The notes: generated by a model not told the origin, from the sequence alone. Positions 22,046-33,489 are shown, numbered from the stretch's first letter. The stretch is DNA of 64,000 nucleotides from Siphonodentalium dalli (GCA_032622095.1 CP136063.1:7669814-7733813), one strand, 5' to 3'. Numbers and translations: made by a program.

Positions 22046-23075
22046 TGCTGGACGTTTCGGCACCTGAACATTTCGGCACCCGGGATTGTGGTTCGGCACC
22101 TTGTCGTTTCGGCACACGATTGTTCGGCACTTTGGACGTTTCGGCACCTGCTCATTTTCGGACCAACGAAACTACCGGTGATGAATAGAAATGCATTCTT
22201 TATCTCAATAAAAATGTGTTAATGGAACACCTGATACCGATGTTGGTGAATATATCTATCACTAATCATACACCATAAGATACGATAAGCTGCGGTCCCG
22301 AAGTGCTTCTCAAGCGATATAGCATTGTACATTGTACACTTTGCGCACGAACATTAAAGAGCGTTCCTTGTTCAGTAAAACAATCATGATAATTGATGCA
22401 ATAAAGAGCGTTTACCTTACTTATGTTTGAACTGTTGACATTACTGATAACGTATTACTTATCTAAGCTTCCTCGTGGTATAGACGGTCCGCGTATTCGT
22501 ATAACAATTTATTTAGTATTATATGAATGTATCCAAGTTTTTTTTTAAATTACAATATTTATATGTATATTCTTCAAGACATGCGCCTATTGATCGAATT
22601 CGAAAACGTATACCAATACCGGTGGCTTAATTCCAGGAGGCTTTCTTCATTATATTATTAGTAAAGATAACACTACCTGATTACAAAACGAATTCGACAG
22701 TGACTGCTGGCATGACAAATTAGCACGTAGTCGGATTATAGTCTTATAAATCATTATTACAATAACAAATGTATCAACTTATATGGTTCTAATAACAGTC
22801 GTACTTGTATTGAACTACAATGGATGTGAGGAATAATATATAGCATAAAGAATATTTTCGTAGCATGTAGCCGGTAGGGTAGTTTAGGTAGGGTATAATT
22901 TAACAACATAAGACAGTACTGCATCTAAAATTTGTTCCACTTCATACGAATCATGTGCAAATAATAAATAAACCATGTGCCGAAACGTCTTCGATGAAGT
23001 GCCGAAACGTCCAAGTGCCGAAATGTCCCGAAAACCAGGTGCCGAATCGTCCAGGTGCCGAAAGGTCCTGCACCC
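22046..23075. mobile_element. Element bounded by inverted arrays of GTGCCGAAACGTCC
   Basis: At the left (22049-22160) the motif GGACGTTTCGGCACC occurs about five times with variation. At the right (22976-23072) the reverse complement GGTGCCGAAACGTCC occurs about five times. The arrays face each other, so they behave as terminal inverted repeats made of short units. The 800 bp between them are AT-rich with no coding region that I recognise. No target duplication is evident. Confidence 0.75.
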
Positions 23076-23530
23076 ATCTGTTTAAATAACAAATTTGAAA
23101 TAGTTGCGTGGGTATAAAATAATAAATATGAACTGAAGATCCCTGTCCGGAAAGGCTTCTATCAATTAATATTGATTTTATTTCATTTTATTGGGACCCT
23201 TAATTTGACTATTTTTAGAACATACCATTCGGGTGATACCATATAGCGATAGAGAGCATTAGGCTGTTCCTATGGCTGCGTACCGAACGTCAAATGTCCC
23301 AGATTTATTGGTTGTATTGTTTTATTCCATAGTTATAAGCGATAATGAATATAATTAATGTTTATTTGTGACAAAATGACACCATAAAATTTCTGGTCTC
23401 TGTTAACAGTAACCAGTTTTGTTCGTAAGCTAAACAACCACACCTTTTAGACCAGAACATATTCGAAATAAAATGAATATTAATCGATAGAAGCATTTCC
23501 GGACAGGAGTTTTCTATTCAGATATAATAT

Positions 23531-23683
23531 GTTATACCCCGGTAACTATATAACACATGTTTACAAAGAGATAATCCACATTTATACCCCGGTAACTATA
23601 TAATACATGTTTACAAAGAGATAATCCACCTTTATACCCCGGTAACTATATAATACATGTTTACAAAGAGATAATCCACATTT
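23531..23683. repeat. 50-bp minisatellite, three units
   Basis: Units starting TTATACCCCGGTAACTATAT recur at 23532, 23582 and 23632, each ending GAGATAATCCAC. Confidence 0.95.
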
Positions 23684-24059
23684 AAGGCGACAATCGATCA
23701 TAATCGATAAGAAATAACGTGCATTGTGACTTGCCAGTTTTTTCGTAAATATTCATATTTAGGAGGTCGCATTCACGAAATAACGGTCATCTAATTACAA
23801 ATGCGCATCAATACTTCCGCCTAGTGTGGACGAGAATATATAAACAAAAAAAGCAGATTTCGTCACATTTAGGGGTGTTTTAAATTTGTTTAACAAAATA
23901 AATTGTCGTCTTAATTAACGACATAGGAGTTTATATATGTATAACTATATATACCAAAGACCAATAATGGGGTGACCACTTCAGTTCAAATAAATCCTCT
24001 CTTCTGATTGACTGAGGGCGATTGGCTGAGGGTGGGTCACATGGCGGGCCGCAAATTAC

Positions 24060-24650
24060 TTGTTACCCGCAATGGTAACATTTCCACGGGGTTGGAACTG
24101 CTCAAGCGAGGCTGATACCTCTTCTGATCTTCGGTCCAGTTCTTATCCGATCTGGTCAAGGTCACTGGGGATTTTCCCATGGTAATTAACGCAAGTTTTA
24201 CGCAACACAGATATATATGCAGTTCATGTGTTGTATAAACCTTGCCAGCTACCTGAACTATCAAGACATAATAGTTGGAAATTGTTAAGTAAATGTGTAA
24301 TAGTAGAATTTATCCATTTTAAGAAATGTTCCAGTTCACTAGTGATGGGTCCCAGTTCACCATTGATTAGTTCCGTTCACTACCCGAACATCTATGCAAC
24401 AGATTTTTGGTAAAATAAGTGTGCACATATGTTTGAACTAAAACTTCACAATAGACTCACTTTTGTTTGAATTTAATCGCTAATGCGATACGATAGTAAA
24501 GCACGTCTGTTTTGGACCAAGTACAACAAACTCGCAAGTGAACTGGACACGGATCGATAATGAACTGGACCGAAAATAACAAGAGGATCTTTTCTCATGG
24601 AGCAGTTCCTACCCCGTGATTTCGACAGTTGTTGACCGCTCAGCAATTAC
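24060..24650. repeat. Diverged inverted repeat with GAACTGGACC motif
   Basis: The minus strand of 24085-24150 reads GAACTGGACCGAAGATCAGA, then GAGGTATC...GAGCAGTTCCAACCCCGTGG. The plus strand at 24560-24625 reads GAACTGGACCGAAAATAACA, then GAGGATC...GAGCAGTTCCTACCCCGTGA. The arms have diverged; copies of CCAGTTCAC between them suggest an old foldback element. Confidence 0.6.
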
Positions 24651-25430
24651 CAGTAAACACAGAACTACGAAGAACTCAACGTGCAGAGATCCCCTCACAT
24701 CTATCTAATAATTTCCAAAAGCACTCTTTTTATAAACGCCACTATTTCGTAACAACCGCGAACTGTGCAATTTGCTAATTGGCATAACTGTTGTTTTTGA
24801 TTTTCAAATAAGCACGCTATGTATAAATGATGTTCTCGCGGACATAAATCCGTTATAAGGTGTAATGTTATATCAATAATAAATACCGTGGAACAAATAG
24901 TTAAACCTTATTATGCAGTTGGTATGTACTGCAGACAATTGCACACACAATGTACATACGTTTCTGTACTGAGCTCTAAAGATCAAATAGCCACTCTTTA
25001 CTGTTTATTAATTTACAATTTCCTTTCGGCTATACATTCCTCAGACTTCACAATAATACCATTATGTTGCGCAACAGTCTGTAACAATATTGTTAATTTC
25101 TGTTTGCACCACTACAGAGTGTTAGTTTCACATTTTAGCGTTCTCGAAATCACAGCGTATACCTGCGCCTTTACGCTCATTTAAAACGAAACCACACATT
25201 TCGCCGCATGGCTACTCTACTTCGAAATTGCTTTACTCCGCTTTCCGTGAACCTATTCCAACCATGTGACCAGCAAACTGACCGGACAATAGCTGCACAA
25301 ATGATGGATTCCAACATAAAATTATCTCCTCGAACTGGATTAAAGAATATACGCGCGAACTTAGGCCTGCCATTAAGTAGGTTCGTGTGTACTCCTTTGT
25401 CCGATAACAAAACAGTTGTCATCCTTATTT
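24651..25430. other. Non-coding stretch
   Basis: No gene is recognised. Open frames of 80-98 codons on both strands at 24888-25504 overlap each other and have no recognisable features. Confidence 0.35.
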
Positions 25431-25518
25431 TCGTGACAAAGGGGATTTGTCGCCGCTCTCGACCTGGTGGCCCTCGGGTGACATTGCAGGTCTCGAGCGG
25501 GTGAAAAATCCCCGTGTC

Positions 25519-26385
25519 TCACTCTAAAGTGGGTGGTTTGGAGTGGCTGGCCCCGAGATTATTTTTTCTTGTTCTTCTTTCTTTTTGGAGGTTTTCTGAT
25601 GACGATTGTGGAGATGGAGGAGATTTATGTTGGTGCTGTTGTATAAGACGTTGGAATTTTTCTTCCTGGTCTTTAAAATATTGCCGTTGCTGTCTCTTGG
25701 CTTCTTCGAATTGTAAGTTCGGCTCCTCTTTCGCCATTTCCACAACTCTGTTGGACTCTTCCATAACTATGTTGGACTCAGCAATTATCTCTTCCACAGA
25801 GCGAGTGGTGTCTGTGCTGATGTTGTTGTTGCTAGTGGTAGAGCTGGGAGACATCGGGATGAGATGGAACTCCGGTGTCCGTGGTGGCAAGCTGTCCAAC
25901 TCCACCTCGAAGCTGGCGGAAGAAACAGCAGGGGTGGTTTCCTGCTCCATTTCTCGCTCGCCTCGACGACGACAGAAGGGACCTCCGGCAGATCAACGGA
26001 GTCCCTGCTAGCTGGTGCGATGTCGCCTGTCTCCATGTAGGTCGGGTCGTCTCTCAGACAACTCCGACCTACCGACTGTGACACTGGACGTCGGCTGAAC
26101 CACACGGGAGGGGTGACCGGCAGATCAACAGTCACCCACCTTCTTCTTCCATTTAGCCCGTCTGGCGGCGTCCCTTATTCTCTTGGCTGGCGTCTTCCTC
26201 TTAGGAGGCCCCTTCTTCAAACCACGGCTGTTTCGTCGTTCCTGTCCCGGGCAGTAGACCTCTGGATGCCGGAATTCTACGCAGAGTACCAGAGAGCCCC
26301 TGTCAGCCTGGAGAGACCAGCTGACAGCATTCACAATCCGGCTCCTCTGCATAGCAGCTGACGCGGCGTCAGGGATTAGCTCCAT
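25519..26385 (-). pseudogene. GC-rich hypothetical coding region, frameshifted
   Basis: Three consecutive minus-strand frames appear to be one broken gene. The first (26385-26125, starts MELIPDAASAAMQ) contains SLVLCVEFRHPEVYCP and a basic tail KKGPPKRKTPAKRIRDAARR. The second (from 26135) is rich in Pro, Val and Ser. The third (25950-25519, starts MEQETTPAVSSASFE) has a Glu/Gln/Lys-rich coiled-coil-like stretch (EEAKRQQRQYFKDQEEKFQR) and a basic end. The region is much more GC-rich than its surroundings, which suggests recent arrival or coding constraint. The KRKTPAKR-type basic motif recalls small transposon-associated proteins in invertebrates, but I cannot name the family. Confidence 0.5.
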
Positions 26386-26560
26386 AATCTGTCCTAAGCC
26401 TAATCCAAAACTGTCTCACTCAAGCCGGCATTAGCACGAGGGCGGCTGCAACCGAAGTCGCGACCACACAACTCACTCGTGCTAACGCTGACGGGGAGGA
26501 ACTGCAGACAGACAAAGCAATTATGACTGTCCCGCTCAACTCTCACTCAATCGCGGGCGA
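26386..26560 (-). other. GC-rich leader of the frameshifted minus-strand region
   Basis: Upstream of the first ATG on the minus strand the GC-rich composition continues to about 26560 and then drops abruptly to AT-rich repeat DNA. This suggests the inserted or constrained unit includes an untranslated leader. No core promoter was identified. Confidence 0.3.
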
Positions 26561-26691
26561 CAACTTTATAATGTCTCTGAATGATCCTCCTGAAGTTTAA
26601 CTACACGCGTGTATTCGTCGAGCCAACTTGTGCGGCATTTAATGGGGGAATTAATTCAGGAGACCCTTCCTATACAAATTCCTGGTTTCAA

Positions 26692-27140
26692 CCCCGTTTT
26701 AACAATAATTGTCCACGCATACGGGGTTAAAGTATCTGATGTTCATAACAAGTATGCATATCTTTGAATAAACCCCCGAATAACAACTAAACCCCTGGTA
26801 ATTGTGTTACTCCCCAAAGATACCCGGCATTTAAAAAATGAATTGTGGATCCCCCCTTATTGTTAACCCGCTTTAAGAATACATGTACATACAGGCGGGG
26901 TTACAGTAACTGATGTTCATAATAAGTGGCCATGTCTTTGAATAAACCCCCGAACTATAACTAAAACACTGTTCCTTTTCTTTTTTTTCCCCAAAGATAC
27001 CCTTTACGGTATTAAACTATTGAATTGGGGAGCCCTCCACTTAATAGTTATCTTATGTTAAACCCGCTTTAAGAATAAATATACACTCAGACGGTATTAA
27101 AGAATCTGATGTTCATAATAAGTGTCTATATCTTTGAATA
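26692..27140. repeat. Diverged tandem repeat of about 190 bp, about 2.3 units
   Basis: Units share AACCCGCTTTAAGAATA, CTGATGTTCATAATAAGTG, TCTTTGAATAAACCCCCGAA and CCCCAAAGATACC. The unit starts are near 26692, 26865 and 27061. No coding sequence is visible. Confidence 0.8.
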
Positions 27141-27145
27141 AATAG

Positions 27146-27273
27146 AGAACATCTACACTTTTTGGTTGGATATGGGAATTATCTCATGAGTGATGACAAA
27201 ACAAATTCATTAATTTTTGTTTGTCATCACGATTGAGATAATTACCATATCTAACCAAAAGTGTAGATGTTCT
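27146..27273. repeat. 128-bp hairpin beyond the Crypton-like gene
   Basis: Arms of about 60 bp, AGAACATCTACACTTTTTGG...GTGATGACAAAACAAA and the reverse complement ending AAAAGTGTAGATGTTCT, are separated by an 8-nt AT loop. It lies at the far 3' side of the minus-strand recombinase pseudogene. The copy at 4.3-4.56 kb contains only one arm. Confidence 0.9.
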
Positions 27274-27500
27274 GTTTAGTATAAGCTCCGCTCAGTTGGC
27301 CCATGGCTCAACTAGAAAGAAGATTAAAAAGTGCAAATTTGTATACCCAAGCACACTTTAGCACAGCCATGCTAATGATCTTGTGCCTATAAAAATAGTT
27401 CCATTTTTCAGACAGCTTGGTTGAGGGATAAAGGGGCTAACATCATAGCATGTTTAACAAAACAATTTAATTGATCACATATTACAATTTGTTAATTCAT

Positions 27501-28300
27501 CTATTGGCTGTTTTCGCTGTCTGACTCGATAACGCGAACACGCTTAAATTTCTTTGTTGGTGGTTTCTCAGAATAACTAGGCATCTGTGGCAAGCATAGT
27601 TTATTTTCATTTGTATTTGTGTATCTACTGCTCTGTGAAGCACCGAAGTACACATTCACATTACCATGAAACACATTTTCTTTGACAACAGACCTCATTA
27701 TATCCTGTGGTGTTTGTTTGACCGAAACATCCTCATCAATGCACCTTTTAGACACAGTTGATGAAGGCGGAGGCCTCTTGTGGGATGAAATATTCTTCGA
27801 TTGTTCCTCATTTATCCGAGAATAATTATTTAGACTGTTCAAATTTTTGTGTCCAGAAATTTGTACAATTTGGTTTGGAGGAACTCCTTCATCATTCAAT
27901 GTCTGCACGAGGTGCTTGCGTGCACTATATGGTGTCAAATGTTTATCACTATTGATGCTGGTATTGGCAATCATTGATTTCATATTGGAATAAAGTTGAT
28001 TTATTCTTGTACCAGTGTCCGTGTGTCCACCCATTGTGATTAATTGCCTGGAAGAATGGACTATCTGCACAGCACATTTCAGTTGTTTTCTGTAAACAGT
28101 TTATAGAGTCTTACCGGGTCCCTCGATGCGTCATCAACAGAATCTGCTCTGGGCTTAGTTTGGCGCACGTCTCTTGGGTCATCAGAGATCTTGGATTTGA
28201 TGGCCCTAGTGTTCCTTGTTCATACATTGTTTCGATATCTTTATTCGAAATTGGGTCCGAGACAAGCGGTTTGTTTCCCTTTCCTTGAGATTTCAAGTTT
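27501..28300 (-). pseudogene. Crypton-like tyrosine recombinase (DUF3504-type), degraded
   Basis: Minus strand. The first piece (28296-28200) reads GKGNKPLVSDPISNKDIE and TMYEQGTLG, matching the segment before the catalytic core in Crypton-derived DUF3504 proteins (as in KCTD1/ZMYM/QRICH1 relatives). After a frameshift come DPRDVRQTKP and DPVRLYKLF, then SPFFQAINHN in another frame. The 189-codon piece 28070-27501 contains the core end: TPYSARKHLVQTLND, the catalytic Arg in SARK, QISGHKNLNSLNNYSRI with the GH box and Tyr. A Ser/Lys-rich tail with FHGNVNVYFG follows. The enzyme would cut and rejoin DNA through the Tyr. Frameshifts and the missing N-terminus make it inactive. Confidence 0.85.
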
Positions 28301-28663
28301 TTTTACTTATATACTTTTGAGTATAAGTCGCAAATTTGAGACCGTGCTTTCAACTATGTGCAACTTTTTACAGTATTTTATCGTTCATATATCATAGAAA
28401 TGTTCAAATCAGTTTGTATTTTACATGTACATGTATAGGTGACAGTTAATTTACAGATTCAGGATCAGACATATGCATAGCTGGATCCTGATATTTACAA
28501 AATTAATGTTTCAGGGATGTGTATATCTTGTTACGTTGTTGTTGTTGTTTTTGTTGTTGTTAAAATGAAAATATAATAAACTAATGTATACATGCACCAA
28601 TTGAGTTTTACAACCTGCGACATGTGTGACAGTTTAAAGAATGTCACCAGAGTCCTGACCCTA

Positions 28664-29517
28664 ATATATTGGGGTCCGTGAAGTTGGATCGAAGTTCGAA
28701 GTTCGAAATTCGGTGGAGATTCGCGTGAAGTTAGATTGAAGTTCGAAGTTCGAAATTCGGTGGAGATTCAACCCCTTCAAAGATACTGAGATTTCGCCTT
28801 CGGTATTAAGGTGTCGAAGGGTAGTGGCACTGTTCCTGTCTGGATCGGGCTGAAACTTGGCATTTTTGATACTTTCCATAAGAGAATCTAGCAAACTAAC
28901 GCTCAGCGTCGAGAAATTACTCGATCTATAGGTTTGAATTTCAATCTGAGCGTTCGAAATTCGGTGGAGATTCGTTCGAAGTTCGAAATTCAGATTGAAA
29001 TTCGACCCCCGCTTATTTTTGCCTCAAGTTCATTGTTGTGTTCCAATTCGTGCTCCCCTGTTCGAATTTTTTTTCTAAGATACTGCAGGACTTAGCAACG
29101 GCACTGGCTTACAATATTCGAACTTCGAACGAATCGCCACCGAATTTCGAAAGCTTAGTTTGAAATTCAAACCTATAGATCGAGTAATTTCTCGAAGCTG
29201 AGCGTTCGTTTGCTAGATTCTTTTATGGAAAGTATCAAAATGCCAAGTTTCAGCCCGATCCAGCCATGAACAGTGCCACTTCCCTAAGGTCCAGCGCCGT
29301 GGCTAAAAGTCCAGCAGTATCTCAGAAAAAGTGAAAAAAATCACTTTTTACCCAAAATTCGAGCAGGGGAGCACGAATTGGAACACAACAATGCACTTGA
29401 GGCAAATAAAGTAGGGGTTGAATCTCCACCGAATTTCGAACTTCGAACTTCAATCTAACTTCACGCGAATCTCCACCGAATTTCGAACTTCGAACCAACT
29501 TCACGAACCCAATATAT
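28664..29517. mobile_element. 854-bp foldback element made of TTCGAA-rich modules
   Basis: The outer arms (ATATATTGGG, TCCGTGAAGTTGG, then GTTCGAAATTCGGTGGAGAT) are mirrored at the right end, and TA flanks both sides (28662-28663, 29518-29519), compatible with a TA target duplication. The motif TTCGAAATTCGGTGGAGATT and its complement occur at least seven times at several nested positions. Second-level arms include AAGTATCAAAAATGCCAAGT-like and TCGAGTAATTTCTCGA. No coding region is seen. Confidence 0.85.
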
Positions 29518-29519
29518 TA

Positions 29520-31290
29520 GAATGTTTACATTCCGACGTCCACAAAATGGTCGAATTAAGCTCGCAACATGACATAAATTTTATTACTCTAAATGTTCAA
29601 ATCTCAATAGGGCGGCGACTAATGAGTGTTATGCATGACATGCATTCGTAGACATTACGAGCTGTTGTGGCCAGGTGCAGCCATGACCACATGTGTTCTG
29701 TTGTAAGATAATATACCTAACATCTGGTAAATTATTCCGATCGTGGGTACAATTTATATAATGGTCATTGACTGTTTCACTGCATGTTGAAATTTAGCGC
29801 CGGGCACTTCACCCTTCGTCAATTTTACGTAAAAAACGAACGACCGGGCATTGTTTCTATAGAGAGATATGAATACTGGCTCCAATGAATGTCCGACCCT
29901 GTTTACAGCTGGTGCTAAATTGGCTCCGCCCACATATGATGACGTCTATCGTGAAGAGTGTTATTGAGGTTGTGCACAACAAAAATAAAATGAAGGTTGT
30001 GTTTTTAATATCGGTTTTATATTTGAATTCCACTTGTCGAGAAGTGGATTACTTAGCTAAATGTTCGGGTTTCATGTATCCATTTTAACCCTTCCACATC
30101 ATTTTCCTTTGCAGGCAGCAGGCAGGATGACCCCACCCATCCAGATTATGTACCATCATAGAAATGTGAGCCTCTCAACACCTGAATCGAAAATTGGCCG
30201 TAAAAAGAGGCACAGAAAAGGGAACTCAGCCAAAAATACTGATATATGACGAAGCAGAAGCTGCACATGATCTATACATGTAGTTCAACGAGAACCATAC
30301 ATCAACCTAATCTGATAATACAACAGTCTCAACTGATGTCCAGCAAGTTGAAGGTGTGTTGAATATACTATAGACGACACATACTGTACTGGTATTCGAC
30401 AGTTACTTTACAAATGACACAACAGCTTTCAATTTATATACATGTAGATGTATGTGTACATAATATGGCCATATAATGCCATGGTTAATTTTAATTCTAT
30501 GCATAGCGTCAATCGCAGCATTTCCTTATTTGGTGGAAAATAATAATAAATTTGATTAACTCTTAACACAATGCACAATTTCATTGTCCCAGCGAGTGTC
30601 AACGAGTGTCCCCTGTAAACATTCAGATAGGACTACTTATTCTTAGTCTCCTGATAGATGCTTCGTGCAGCTTCATTTACATAAAATGAATATAAACAAA
30701 ATTGGTGTTAAAGACATATCATGGACTTGTTCGCGTGTGCGTGGAACTGATAAGTTAGTATTCCGGCAATGTCAGCTGGGGGGATGTAGCATTTTACTAA
30801 CATTACCTAAACAATCTCAAGCAAATCGACTACCACTCCATAGAAAACATCTTCTGAACTATACACTAAATTCAATATGTTATAATGCCTCACATGAGAA
30901 TGAAGCAGCAGACACTCGCTTCTGGGCGGGTCTAAGCATGATGATGCCCTAAGTTTCTTTCGCCATTCATATATCTCCGGATCTAACTTGACTGTGCGCG
31001 CGTCGCTATCCTGTGTGGTAATGTCAGCCACAGGAGTAAACTTGCCCATTTGCGTCTTATTTCAACATGTATATAGATAATAGGTTAAGCGTATCACCTT
31101 TTCGAGTTTGTCAATGTTTCGACACACTCTAACCCAATGCTATTTCGTTGGCACGGCAGGTGGAATCCACATTTGTATGCGGCGGTTTGTTGATTCTAAG
31201 ACAAAGTCGCCACCTTCCTCAGCACTATAGTTACCAGATTGTGAAAAGGTCATGCTGCTATCCATAAATCATGCAACCTCTTTCAGCGCT
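29520..31290. other. Intergenic stretch, possible exon near 30116-30249
   Basis: Mostly featureless. Around 30110 a TTTCCTTTGCAG acceptor-like site precedes an open stretch (PPIQIMYHHRNVSLSTPESK, then a Lys/Arg-rich segment) that ends in a TGA at 30249. It resembles a terminal exon, but no family or partner exon is recognised, so I leave it unassigned. Confidence 0.3.
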
Positions 31291-32105
31291 GTACCCTAGT
31301 CGCCATACACCGGCTCATAAGTTCTCTGTAATTCGGCATGTTTGTAGAAAAAGCTGCTGTATCCTAATCGCCATACAGCGGCTCATAAGTTCTCTGTAAT
31401 TCGTCATGTTTGTAGAGAAAGCTGCTGTACCCTCGTCGCCATACACCGGCTCATAAGTTCTCTGTAGTTCGGCATGTTTGTAGAACTGTACCCTCGTCGC
31501 CATACACCGGCTCATAAGTTCTCTGTAATTCGGCATGTTTGTATATGCCGTACGCTCGTCGCCACACACCGGCTCATAAGTTCTCTGTAATTCGGCATGT
31601 CTGTAGAGAAAGCTGCTGTACCCTCGTCGCCATACACCGGCTCACAAGTTCTCTGTAATTCGGCATGTTTGTAGAGAAAGCTGCTGTACCCTCATCGCCA
31701 TACAGCGGCTCATAAGTTCTCTGTAATTCGTCATGTTTGTAGAGAAAGCTGCTGTACCCTCGTCGCCATACACCGGCTCATAAGTTCTCTGTAGTTCGGC
31801 ATGTTTGTAGAACTGTACCCTCGTCGCCATACACCGCTCATAAGTTCTCTGTAATTCTGCATATGTGTATATGCTGTACCCTCGTCGCCATACACCGGCT
31901 CATAAGTTATCTGTAATTCGGCATGTTTGTAGAGAAAGCTGGTGTACCCTCATCGCCATACACCGGCTCATAAGTTCTATGTAATTCGGCATGTCTGTAG
32001 AGCTGTACCCTCGTCGCCATACACCGGCTTATACGGTCTCTGTAATTCGGCATGTTTGTAGAGTCGGCGCTGTACCCTCGTCGCCATACACCGGCTCATA
32101 CGTTG
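31290..32105. repeat. 61/68-bp minisatellite, about thirteen units
   Basis: Units contain CGCCATACACCGGCTCATAA, GTTCTCTGTAATTCGGCATG and TTTGTAGA. CGGCTC-like starts lie at 31311, 31379, 31447, 31508, 31570, 31638, 31706, 31774, 31835, 31896, 31964, 32025 and 32092, giving steps of 68, 68, 61, 62, 68, 68, 68, 61, 61, 68, 61 and 67. Long units carry an extra GAAAGCT-type insertion. On the minus strand parts are open and give a repetitive peptide (ELQRTYEPVYGDEGT), but the 61/68 mixture breaks the frame, so it is probably not coding. Confidence 0.93.
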
Positions 32106-32285
32106 TAATGTAAGAAATAATGATAAAAATGATAAAATTGTTAAAGAATATAAGAAAAATGATAAAATTGTTAAAGAATATAAGAAAAATTTATAAAAAG
32201 TGTTGTAGAATGTAAGAAAAAATATAAAAAATGATAAAAATTGTTAAAGAATGTAAGAAAAATTTATAAAAAAAATGATAAATTT
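32106..32285. repeat. AT-rich tandem repeat (GATAAAATTGTTAAAGAAT)
   Basis: Several diverged units of about 30-45 bp containing AAAATTGTTAAAGAAT and TAAGAAAAAT. The same motif fills the spacer between the palindromic cores of the two piggyBac-like MITEs, so this may be a remnant of a related element. Confidence 0.75.
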
Positions 32286-32288
32286 GGT

Positions 32289-32362
32289 AAGCCAATACAT
32301 TATCTTATATATATGCGAGGCGACATATGGTCGACTCGCATATATAAGAGAATGCATTGGCA
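32289..32362. repeat. 70-bp palindromic core, solo copy
   Basis: GCCAATACATTATCTTATAT...GAGGCGACATATGGTCGACT...AGAGAATGCATTGGC. It lies next to the AT-rich tandem repeat, without the TTAA-flanked ends of the complete elements. Confidence 0.8.
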
Positions 32363-32738
32363 CAGGGTCACATTCACTGTCAATATTATCAGAAAAGTTT
32401 CCACCAGAAATAGTTTGTTGTTTTAGAACCATTTACAGTCTAGTCTTTATGAACGCAACTATGTATTCTATGAAAAAGTTATCATGTAGTTTACATTCAT
32501 CTCGCATTTTTAGCAAGAGATCATTTCGCTCCTGTTTCGTTCCAAACCCTAGGTAAAAACTTGTCATCTATCTGAATATTTACGCTCGACTCAGGCAAAA
32601 CAGTCGGGATGACTCTTATTAATGCTTTTGCGACGTAGTTCACACGCCAACGACGACCGAGAACCTGGTTGTTGTCAAAAATCGTTGTGAGTTTTCCATC
32701 ACTTGGACAATTACTTGGCTCTACTGATTGGGCCTTAA

Positions 32739-33194
32739 CCCTTTACCCAACAAACCGGCCAAAAACGCCCAAATAAAGCTTCAACAGCCTAAAATATCTT
32801 CGGTCTGTCTCAATAACACCATACAAATATGGATATCATTGGAACCGGTTCATTGACCACACTGTGATGGTTACAGTTATGCCCTGTGCCAATGCATTCT
32901 CTTATATATGCGAGTCGACCATAGGTCGCCTCGCATATATAAGAGAATGCATTGGCCTAAAAAAATCGTTTTTTAACACTTTTTACCATTTTTTCTTACA
33001 TTCTTTAACAATTTTATAATTTTTTCTTACATTTTTTAACAATTTTTATAATATTTTCCTACATTCTTTGACAATTTTATCATTTTTAATATGTGTTAAG
33101 CCAATGCATTCTCTTATATATGCGAGGCGACCTATGGTCGACTCGCATATATAAGAGAATGCATTGGCACAGGGCCGTTCTGTTGGGTAAAGGG
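32739..33194. mobile_element. piggyBac-like MITE A (TTAA-flanked)
   Basis: Starts CCCTTTACCCAACA and ends TGTTGGGTAAAGGG, flanked by TTAA at 32735-32738 and 33195-33198. TTAA duplication plus CCC...GGG ends are hallmarks of piggyBac elements. It carries two palindromic cores (32886-32957 and 33101-33173) in opposite orientation and an AT-rich tandem spacer. No transposase is encoded. Confidence 0.85.
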
Positions 33195-33411
33195 TTAATC
33201 CATCCAACTATCACTGAGTAACGAATGACTAAATGCCCCCTCGTCGGACTAGTATCACCAGACAATTTGCATAAAAGAGGACTTGCAGTCAACATATCAG
33301 GAATCTTCCGACGAAACATTGTCGCATGGCCGCGGATATGATCAAATCATGTTTCACAATTAACCAGCCCATTACGGGACCTGCGCTGGTGGAGCATTAA
33401 TGATTTTGCGC

Positions 33412-33489
33412 AAGTTCATTCTCTTATATACATTGTATGCGAGTCTCCCATAGGGAGCCTCATATATATAAGAGAATTTACAGGCTTAC
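33412..33489. repeat. Diverged palindromic core
   Basis: CATTCTCTTATATACATTGT, ATGCGAGTCTCCCATAGGGA, GCCTCATATATATAAGAGAA: same architecture as the 70-bp core but altered at the centre (CTCCCATAGGGAG). Confidence 0.7.

Noticed and set aside
25514-26011. Plus-strand ORF of 165 codons
   Set aside because: It is antisense to the more protein-like minus-strand frames (Glu/Gln-rich coiled-coil-like sequence) and is explained by their GC-rich composition.
31315-31830. Minus-strand repeat protein (ELQRTYEPVYGDEGT units)
   Set aside because: Unit lengths of 61 and 68 bp are not multiples of three, so the frame is not maintained over the array.
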